This document shows positions 56,301-64,000 of a DNA stretch of 64,000 bases, piece after piece. A model generated the notes under the pieces. The model was not told the origin of the DNA, searched no databases, and saw nothing but the letters and a program-made list of their open reading frames with translations. The stretch is from Ophiosphaerella korrae. Taxonomy: Eukaryota > Ascomycota > Dothideomycetes > Pleosporales > Phaeosphaeriaceae. Location of the stretch: positions 147,294 to 211,293 of the forward strand of contig JALNQF010000063.1 in the NCBI GenBank assembly GCA_028456385.1, in the 5' to 3' direction. Numbering within the stretch: position 1 is the first letter of the stretch; every line of letters begins with the position of its first letter. The position numbers and the translations under genes are program-made.

Positions 56301-57309
56301 TGTGGCCCTCCGTCGCAAGAATGAAAATGATGGGCCCATTTATATAAGCGATATGGTGGACAATTTTAAAGAGCATGTGCTAGAGGGAGCTCTCAGTCAA
56401 CGGGGCTGGGATTTTCAAGCACGTGCTCTTGCACGACGAACCATCTTTTTCGATAGACATCAGACATATTGGGAATGTGGTTATGGTGTACGTTTCGAAA
56501 CTATGTCGGTTCTACGCAAGTAAGTCTGACATCTAAAAATGCTGGATTTCCCTTAATAAGATACACTACTAACAAGCAATAGCGATTCAGCGAAACTACC
56601 AGGAGACCCAAATTTCCCTAGCATACTTGATACAGCTCAACTAGGCGAGAATATTGAACGATTTCAAGAGCTCTATAATGTTTACTCTAGACTTGAGCTC
56701 TCCCACCAACATGATCGACCAATAGCAATAGCTAGCCTTGAACAACGTCTCCTACACACTCTGCAAATTCAGGGTGGCTTCGGAATTTTCGATGGCGGAG
56801 CCGAGAGAGGCCTTCTGCGAAGAAGTCTCTTGTGGCGCCGTGGCAAAGGCACGCCGGCTTTAAGTTGTATCGAGTTCCCAAGCGACCAAGACGCTGTTCC
56901 ATCATGGTCTTGGATGGCTTAAAAAGGCGGGATTGGCTAATTCAAGCCCAGATTGGCCGGTTTTGATTGGGAAGATCTGGAGTTACCATGGCACCGACCT
57001 GAAAGTAATGAGTTGGACAACACGCCCGGGGTTCATGCAAGAGAGTTTGATCGGTCCCTAGCTAGCAAAGGTGAGTCGCTGTTGATCTTTGATACTTCAA
57101 CAGATACATATCATTACCCGGCCATGAGTGTTGTCTTGGGCGTGCAAAAGGGTGCTATACTACCAGAAGATAAACAGCACTGTGTGCTACTTGTAGTGGT
57201 GACAAAGCACACTCATCATACTGGCAGTAAATTATTCGAGAGGATAGGTGCGGGTTATCTTCTAGGAAAATGCATCACTGGGGATGCTATCCTAATCAAT
57301 ATTTGCTGA
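53302..57309 (+). pseudogene. Protein kinase - HET domain fusion, disrupted
   Basis: One long decayed gene. The N-terminal half is a protein kinase: EGSFGVVSKYEI (Gly loop), FVVKEIKMDNENDR (Lys), YIVTEWADGGNMSNLW, YRHGDLKPANILW (catalytic Asp), then KICD followed directly by TGA at 54373-54375 where the family has Trp-Gly. It continues with AEFGTRRYEPPEVE and YDIWALGCITLEFI. More stops are TAA 54580-54582, TAA 54727-54729 and TAG 55524-55526, with a shift near 54.77 kb. The C-terminal half is a HET domain: NLCEKCLKFRNG, LIDVGKAGEQMVRLYE, WVALSHQWG, LPATFRDAILVTRALG, YLWIDSLCIIQ, GARCVLAASRASG and QRGWDFQARALARRTIFF. Stops there are TAA 56011-56013, 56920-56922 and 56938-56940. Two introns remain recognisable (55645-55741 and about 56521-56582). 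HET domains trigger incompatibility cell death; kinase-HET fusions are known in Pezizomycotina as NLR-like signalling proteins. Confidence 0.82.
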
Positions 57310-58404
57310 GGCATAAGCTATTTCCGGGTAGAAAGTAGAATTTTGGAATTACTTAGAATACCATCTTTCAAGTATGTAAGTTACCACCAGACTTTCTTCG
57401 AATGGTCTTAATTCTGAGATTGGACCCTCTATCCTAGTATCTACTGACACAAGCTGACCGCAAGAGTTTCGCAGATTAGCAAGACTTTTACTGACTCTCA
57501 CTACAGAAGCTAGTACTTTCCGTGATTCTTGCCGCATCCCCAGTTCGCCATAACCCCAATTGGTAGTATGAAAATCGAATAGGCCATCGACACTCGCCCA
57601 ACTCTTTGCATGATGTGATCTCTACCCTGGAACTCCTTACTCGGGTTTAGTGCAGTCCCTCGCTCCTCGCCCTATCGACCCGCCGCTTTGACGTCTATAA
57701 AATGCTCACCATCCTGTCGAGAGGCTTCGACCTCATTACTTTTCCCTAATTCTTTAACCATACCCCAGAGCCTCTGCTACCAAGCGGCCGACGCCTATCT
57801 ACGCCTCTCGGTGCGTCTTGGATCTTAACAATCAACGAGCCCATTAGTAGAACTCTATTTGAATCATTTAAAGGCGACTGTCGTCAGCAAAGATCTCTTT
57901 ACACTAGTTGCCGCCATCTCTGTGAGCTGCTCAATTGAGAACTTCTAGGGGCAAAGGATGATGGCACGCTCTAATAAGCTTACAGCTAGTCGCGAAGCCG
58001 TAATCAAGGAGGGCAACCGACCTAGTAGCAAACCCAGGTGGACAATGACGCGTATCAAAAAATCTTAAGCACAAAACCATATAGTTTCCCTACTGCACAG
58101 GTGCATGTATGACCAGCACTGAGTTTAACTTTGCAATGTCTGATCGTTCATGTCCAAAATTGCGGACGAAATGAGAAGGACGAACAATTAACTAAGAGAA
58201 TGCGATTCTGGGGGAATGAGGTGCCAAGCAGTGCGCATCATTAACAATACAATTGGGTTATACCTGAATTCCAATGTGGATACTTTACTATGTTGGTCCC
58301 CTCCTAAATGGCACGATCGTTGATTGGTCGCAACAGGTTTCTGCCTAGAATGGTGTGGCACGGAACCTCGTCTCGTCAATATTCAACCACCTCTTCCATC
58401 CTTC
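57310..58404. other. Intergenic region
   Basis: About 1.1 kb between the kinase-HET remnant and the intact HET gene. No gene, repeat or RNA motif was recognised; it should include the HET promoter. Confidence 0.45.
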
Positions 58405-60421
58405 ATGATGATGAACATGGGCTCATATGGAACCGATAAGCCAAATTATTTCTGCGCTGTTTGTCTTGAATTCCTGCACAAGCTTCCTGAAAAAGTCCGG
58501 GAGACGGCCTACGTGTCTGAAGAGGCAAAAGGTCAGTCATTTGAAACGTTCCGCGAAGCGGTTCACCAGCAATGCTTCATTTGCTCGGCGTTATGGAATC
58601 TTAGTGAGAAGCACCGCGCTGCCTGGTCGAGTCCGCAACAAGTACCGTGGAAGCCGATGCGATTCATGGCCCAAAAAGAACCTACGGATTCTGTAATCTG
58701 GCTTAATATCATATATGATGACCCCGTCCGTGGAGTCACCAGTGATATCAGATTCCGCATGATCAGCACAAATGGTATTACCCCCACATCTCACATTATT
58801 TGTAATTTCAGCAGGCTCAATACCATCAGATCAAGAGTACGGACCCCTTTTCTCGTTCAGAGAGATACCGCCAAACACATCCTCACCTGAGACATTAGAT
58901 TTGGCTTATCAGTGGTACGAGAGTTGCATCAACTCTCATGAAAAATGTAAAACTATGCCTTTATCAATGTTTCGGTGGATACCTACCCGACTTATCGACA
59001 TTGGAAACGAAAATAAAACAAAGTGGCGCCTGAAAATAGCCGAGGAAGACTTTATATCTGCGCTACCGCCGTCGTACATGACACTGAGTTACAGATGGTG
59101 TGCTGAGCCACGTATCCGTTTGCTATTATCGAACATCGACGAGTTTAGAAGAGGCATGCCTTATGAGCGTCTTCCTCAAACTTTTAGAGATTTTATCATA
59201 GTTGCTCGGCGGTTTCATATTCGATATATTTGGATTGATAGTCTTTGTATTATTCAAGATTCGCAAGAGGATTGGGAGTCAGAAGCGCCGAAGATGCGAT
59301 ACGTTTACGGCGGCTCGGTCTGTAATATTGCCGCGTCTGCTTCTTCTACTCCGGATAGCGGCATGTTTCGTCTACGAACTACGAAGGATATTCAACCTGG
59401 CCTTGCCAAGGCTGAAAATCCGTCATCAAGCTCTCGTCATTACTACGTATTCGACAAGAGCTACTGGGACCGCCACTTAAACGACGGGACGCTACACGAC
59501 CGAGGTTGGGTTTTCCAGGAAATATTCCTAGCTCCGCGGGTCGTTTACTTCTCCAGTAAACAGATCCTTTGGGAGTGTTTGACGGAGCATAAGTGTGAAG
59601 GGTTCCCAAACGGCATTCCTCTCCATGATAGCCCCAAGAATATAGACTCGCTGCTGCTCATGAAACACGCCGATGAGGCATCATTACCTCAACCGATGCC
59701 ACACGACTCCGTTAATCTATGGATGGACATGGTAGCTAGATATTCGTATTGCGAATTCACCAGGCTGGAGGATAAGCTATGGGCATTCTCAGGGATCGCG
59801 AAGCTGTTCCAGGAGGCTTCTGGCGGACAGTATCTCGCGGGCCTTTGGGGATCGCGCCTCCTTGAAATGATGGATTGGCGTGTCTACGAGTGCAAACCTC
59901 GATTGTCGTCCATTTACCGGGCACCGTCCTGGTCTTGGGCGTCGATTGACGGACCGGTGAAACCGGTGAAACCGCACAACAAGTATGACCACCTAGTAGA
60001 GATTTTGGAAGCTAAAATAGAGCCGATTAGAGGAGCCTCCTTGGGAGGTATATCCGATGCTTTCGTAAGACTCAGAGGCCCGCTACTCACAGCCAAATGT
60101 CAAGCTCAAGAGATGTCTATGCTGAAGATTGATATCGGCTCGAAACCCATCATTGTATATGCTTATCCAGATACTACAGAGACTCAGCTGGTTCAAAATG
60201 GTCAAATTTTCGTTTTGCTTTTCAAATCGCAGCAGGAATTTTATGTGCCAGGTGGGGAGCGTTGGGATTTGGTATGCTTCACGCTAGAAGCTGTCCGTGG
60301 TGAGGAGCGAGTTTTCCGCCGGACGGGGATTTTTGTCTTGCAGGACGAAGATGGCGGAAATAAAGGCGCTGTTGAGCAGGTGCGAACGACAGCCACAGTG
60401 CGCGAAATCATGATAGTCTAA
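58405..60421 (+). CDS. HET-domain protein (heterokaryon incompatibility), intact
   Basis: Exons 58405-58774 and 58812-60421 give 659 aa. The N-terminus has two CxxC pairs (FCAVCLEF and CFICSALW), a frequent feature of fungal HET proteins. The HET domain is complete: MTLSYRWCAEP, ERLPQTFRDFIIVARRFHIR, YIWIDSLCIIQDSQEDW, YGGSVCNIAASAS, LHDRGWVFQEIFLAPRVVYF and the later RAPSWSWASIDGP. No stop or shift was found, unlike the neighbouring kinase-HET gene. The proposed intron is only 37 bp (58775-58811, GTATTA..TTTCAG); without some splice here the two halves are in different frames, so an alternative is a recent frameshift. The start is the first ATG in frame; the frame is open for 27 codons before it. 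HET proteins induce cell death after fusion of unlike hyphae. Confidence 0.8.
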
Positions 60422-60844
60422 GTAGACACTTTTTATTCGCACCCGTCGATCCAGATAGCAGTCTTCAAATCATGAAATGAGCCCTTGCAATCGTCGCATT
60501 TGGCCAATTCCTTTCAATGTGTTTTTGCTTCAATGTGGCTACTAATAATTTACCAGCTCTGCTGCGCTGCCCTTTGTCGCTTAGCCCTTAACCTCGCTGG
60601 TGGTCTTGAGGACGGCTTGCTTTACGGCCGAAGCGGCTTGCTCTGTAATCATTTGTCAAGAGGCTGGAATGTCTCCTTCGTGTAGGGCGAATGTTAGAGC
60701 ATTGGAAGCGCTCGCCTACACTGGGACGGGCGGTTCGCAGGACATGTGCAATTTACGGCAGACTATTTCGCGTAACCGCGCGGATGGCTGTTCTGGGCTG
60801 ACGTATCTGAGCCGACCTCGGGACCCAGGCAGGCTGCATGTCAT
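60422..60844. other. Intergenic region
   Basis: About 420 bp downstream of the HET gene; the 3' UTR should be here. No gene recognised. Confidence 0.45.
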
Positions 60845-60990
60845 CTAACCATGGGTTTACCAAGGATACCATGGGCCTAACCAAGAAGAGGCACCGTAAT
60901 ACAGCCGACGTTCGGCCCATGGTTAGGCCGAGTTTTCCCATGGTTAGGCCAAGTTTTCTCATGGTTAAGCAGAGTTTTCTCATGGTTATT
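60845..60990. repeat. 21-bp tandem repeat with inverted copies
   Basis: Three 21-bp units start at 60916, 60937 and 60958 (consensus CCCATGGTTAGGCCGAGTTTT) and a partial fourth starts at 60979. Units 3 and 4 differ from 1 and 2 mainly by C-to-T and G-to-A changes. At 60845-60885 the core occurs twice in the opposite orientation (TAACCATGGG and CCATGGGCCTAACCAAG), so the whole array could fold into a hairpin. It marks the edge of the repeat-rich right end. Confidence 0.8.
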
Positions 60991-61536
60991 TCTCGTAAAA
61001 GCACGTTCTAAACACAATGGCCAGCTTAGACACTGTATTTGGCTTGTTCAACCCTTTCGCTATCTAGAGGGAAGATAACATTAATAAAGATTGTACACGT
61101 AAGCTTAGAGACCTATTTGCCGCCCTTGTTGATAGCAGTAGGAACGAAACGATAGACCCTACCTAGGTAAAGTAATTTAGAACATGTTCTAAACGCGTTC
61201 TAATTAGCGTTGCCACGCTATAGGCCGCAGCAAGGCCGTAGCTGCGCAAGAGCGCAAGACAAGGGCTCTGAGGGCCCTTGGACAATATATACTGTTCTAC
61301 TCCTGTATTTAACGTTGTTGAATACTTGGTTATCTTTTTGGGTTTGTTTGGCGTAGTGGAGTAGAGCTGCGACTCAACAAGCGTATAGGAAACTCTTACT
61401 ATATTTATAGTTAGTAATAGTAGAGACCTTCCCCTCTCTACTGTAAAAGTACTATAGGTACTAGCTGTGCCTATATATCCTTTAAGTATTAATAAGGGGT
61501 GCGCCTACGTTATTCCTATTACAAAAACTAAGTTTA
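60991..61536. other. AT-rich non-coding sequence
   Basis: About 550 bp without coding potential. Composition becomes TA-rich and stays so to the right end, with islands that retain CpG and GC. Confidence 0.45.
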
Positions 61537-61826
61537 GTAAATGTTAAGAGGTAGCTGGAAGACAATAGTACTTGCCGTAGGCCACAGGAGATAGTGAAGG
61601 GATGACAGATAGTATTCGATAGTACCACTAGTATCTAAGGGAGAATAATACTTGCCTTACTCTCTTCGCAAGTATCGAGCCTTTTATGCGCCTGTGTAGC
61701 GCATCGGCCCCGCTTTGGACTACAACTATACAATGTCATGATCTTTAGTATATCGGCCCCGCCCCCTCAACTCGTACCAGAGTTCACGAGAGTCTCGAGT
61801 GTTCGGAGAACCTTCGTTACAGTAAA
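61537..61826 (+). mobile_element. Solo LTR (280 bp) with 5-bp target-site duplication
   Basis: The element 61542-61821 begins TGTTAAGAGG and ends CGTTACA, the TG..CA ends of retrotransposon LTRs. It is flanked by GTAAA on both sides (61537-61541 and 61822-61826), a perfect 5-bp target-site duplication. A second, mutated copy follows at 61865. Since the duplication is closed around a single LTR and only 43 bp separate it from the next copy, this is best read as a solo LTR left by recombination. It keeps many GC bases. Confidence 0.8.
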
Positions 61827-63136
61827 CTACTAATAAAGAAATAGATTTTAAGGAAGGCTATACATGTTAGGAGGTAGCTAGAAGACAATAGTACTTGCTG
61901 TAGGCCACAGGAGATAGTGAAGGGATGATAGATAGTATTTAATAGTACTACTAGTATCTAAGGGAGAATAATACTTACTTTACTCTCTTCGCAAGTATTA
62001 AGCCTTTTATGCGCCTATATAGCGCACTAGCCCTACTTTAGATTATAACTATATAATGTTATAATCTTTAGTATATTAGCTCTGCCCCTAACTTATACTA
62101 GAGTTTACAAGAGTCTTAAGTATTTAATAAACCCTTGTTATAGAGCCTCCCCCTCTAGCTAGTATCTTTACTAGCTCTTTAAAGTGCAACCTCGATAAAA
62201 ACCTTAAACTTTTAGGAAAATAGAGAAAAAAGTATTTACGTACCTTACGCGCTATACCTATATATTAAGTATATTATTATTATTATACTTATATATAATA
62301 TTCTATTTATATTTTAATAATAAGTAAAAGATTATTACGTACGTAATTATATTTACTCTTAGTAGACCTTATATAAAAAATATTTTTCTTTTATAATTAT
62401 TTTACTTATCCTTTTATTAACTATAGTATATATTTAGTAATTATTACTATAGTTTACTATTCTTACCTAAAGTTTATTAAGAAAAGTAATATCTATTAAG
62501 CCTAGCCTTTTAAGTAGAGTATAGACGCTAAGCGCGCTAACTATAATACTTTATATACTACTTACTTATACTATACTTAAAGTATTATTAACTAGAAAGA
62601 AGTATATAATAAGCTAAAAGAACGTTACTACTAGTATTATTTCTTTAGTAATTATAGTAGCTATACTTTAGTAACTATAATATATACTCTTTATATATAC
62701 TTTAACTAATATAAATAGGTACCTTTTATACTTAATAAGTACGTTAATTGTTTTTATAAGCTTTATAATATATATAATACTACTATATCTAATACTAGTA
62801 CTCTTAAGACTAACTTAGAAGTTTACTATACTAGTATTAAGCTTACTTATACCTAGTATACTTTTAACTTAAAGCTATTAAACTATAAGTACTTTACTAC
62901 TTATAGTAGTAATCTTTTAAAAGTACTTACTTAAATACTTATAACTATATTTTAATTTTTAGAGCTTATTTTAACTAAGTAGTATAGCTTTATAGCTTAG
63001 TAAAAGGGTTTAGTTAATATTAATAGAGATTTTAAGCTATCTTTACTCTATTATATATATCTATACTATACCTATATAGTATATACTAACTACTTTTTAG
63101 GCTTACTATAGTAACTTTTTTTATAAGATAAGCTAA

Positions 63137-63189
63137 TAATAATAATAATAATAATAATATAATAATAATAATAATTAATAATAATAATA

Positions 63190-63223
<34 letters not shown>

Positions 63224-63248
63224 GTAATAATAATAATAATAGTAGTTA
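63137..63248 (+). repeat. (AAT)n microsatellite
   Basis: About 110 bp of nearly perfect AAT/ATA trinucleotide repeats with a few interruptions, inside the RIP-damaged block. Confidence 0.9.
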
Positions 63249-63360
63249 ATAAAGAAGAAAAAGAAGAAAAAAAAAAGGAGAAAGAAGAGGTAGTAGAGGA
63301 AGAAAAGGTAAAAGAAGAAGAAAAAAAAAAAGAAGAAAAAGAAGATAAAGTAGAAAGTTA
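63249..63360 (+). repeat. Polypurine GAA/AAG-rich tract
   Basis: About 110 bp almost entirely purine on the plus strand (GAAGAAAAAGAAG-type). Such strand-asymmetric stretches lack C on one strand and so resist RIP on it. If it was once coding, the plus strand would give Lys/Glu-rich residues, as in some gag proteins; this is speculation. Confidence 0.75.
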
Positions 63361-64000
63361 AGATATTCTACTTTTAAAAAATAAGTAAGATATAATGTAA
63401 AGAGTAGTTTAAGCTTATCTATATAAGTAAAGAAGAAATAGTTTTTAGTATAATTATTTATTTTTATATATATAGATACTTAGCTATAAAGCTAAAAGTT
63501 AAATTATACTATTTACTCTATAAAGTATATTTTAAGTATTAAATTACGTTTTTTATATATATTTTAATTATAAAGTATTTTAAGCTAAATTAAAATTTTA
63601 AGTAGTTTATCTATATCTTTAAATCTATTAGTAAGAGTTTATATATCTTAAGATATTATAGGGCTTTATCTACTATTAAAGGCTTATAGAAAAACTAGAA
63701 TATACTAGCGTATAGAGTTAAGTAAAAGAAAAGTAAAAGGTATTTATTTATATCTTACTCTATACGTAGTAAGAGTATATATTTATATATACTTAATTCT
63801 ATATATAGGCTAAAGGCCTATACGTCTTATTATTCTTAACGTTATACGTAATAGCTTAGCTATTAGCCTAAGTTATTTACGTATAGATATAGGATTTATT
63901 ATATCCTTTCTATCTAAAGATATATAGGGTATTACTAGGGTCGACTTCCTAGTACCTAAAAGGTATTAGTAGATTAAGAGTTAATAGTAAAAGCTTAGGT

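Larger units (their letters stand above)
61865..64000 (+). mobile_element. RIP-degraded LTR plus presumed internal retrotransposon sequence (open to the right)
   Basis: 61865-62142 matches the solo LTR along its full length but with many C-to-T and G-to-A changes (for example TATCGAGCC to TATTAAGCC, GCTTTGGACTAC to ACTTTAGATTAT, terminal CA to TA). The sequence after it, 62143-64000, is extremely TA-rich, nearly free of CA and TG dinucleotides, and has stops in all frames, as expected of a repeat hit by RIP. I read it as the 5' LTR and internal part of an element whose other end is outside the window. No retrotransposon protein motif survives, so superfamily is not determined. Five-base flanks of this LTR do not match, consistent with an incomplete view. 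Confidence 0.6.

Noticed and set aside
61060..61536. Possible further LTR copy left of the solo LTR
   Set aside because: No similarity to the 280-bp LTR could be seen by eye in this stretch.
1..64000. CRISPR arrays, bacterial operons or Shine-Dalgarno sites
   Set aside because: The sequence is clearly fungal nuclear DNA with spliced genes; the repeats present are tandem microsatellites, a 21-bp array and LTRs, not spacer-repeat arrays.

Overview
The window looks like nuclear DNA of a filamentous ascomycete, most likely a dothideomycete of the Pleosporales type. Three things point there. Genes carry short introns (mostly 43-70 bp) with GT..AG ends and CTRAY-like branch sites. The gene set is typical of that group: HET proteins, a DUF8004-type protein, Pth11/rhodopsin-like and PRR membrane proteins, and GH55. 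The AT-rich ends and dead genes show C-to-T/G-to-A decay of the repeat-induced point mutation (RIP) kind. Species is not determined. Coordinates for spliced genes run from start codon to stop codon; exon limits are given in the evidence.

Left part (1-9 kb) is ordinary housekeeping sequence, all on the minus strand: a conserved fungal protein cut by the window edge, a UCH37/UCHL5-type proteasomal deubiquitinase, the ER-lumenal Hsp70 Lhs1 (ending in HDEL), and a mitochondrial sideroflexin.

9.3-16.7 kb is a decayed accessory block. It holds a hypothetical two-exon gene, a large chimeric gene (signal peptide, alpha-dioxygenase-like haem peroxidase, membrane anchor, cytochrome P450) broken by two in-frame TAG codons and one homopolymer shift, a polytopic membrane protein broken by one TAG, and a kelch-protein tail. 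It resembles the remains of an oxylipin or other secondary-metabolite locus.

17.8-47.4 kb is mostly normal gene space: DUF8004 protein, PLP aminotransferase, secreted GH55 beta-1,3-glucanase, Pus7 pseudouridine synthase, PHD-finger protein, Pro-rich single-pass membrane protein, Aim3-like protein, ELO fatty-acid elongase with a long tail, Apc10/Doc1, and a rhodopsin-like membrane protein. A 4.5-kb gene-poor stretch (35.3-39.8 kb) interrupts it and carries an inverted second copy of about 107 bp of the PHD gene's 5' end.

47.4-64 kb is a decaying, possibly subtelomeric or AT-isochore-border region: a broken multi-pass membrane protein, an amidohydrolase scrap, an aminoglycoside-phosphotransferase-like pseudogene, a broken kinase-HET fusion, one intact HET gene, a 21-bp tandem/inverted repeat, a solo LTR with a 5-bp target-site duplication, and a second, RIP-damaged LTR leading into about 1.9 kb of sequence almost free of CA/TG dinucleotides.
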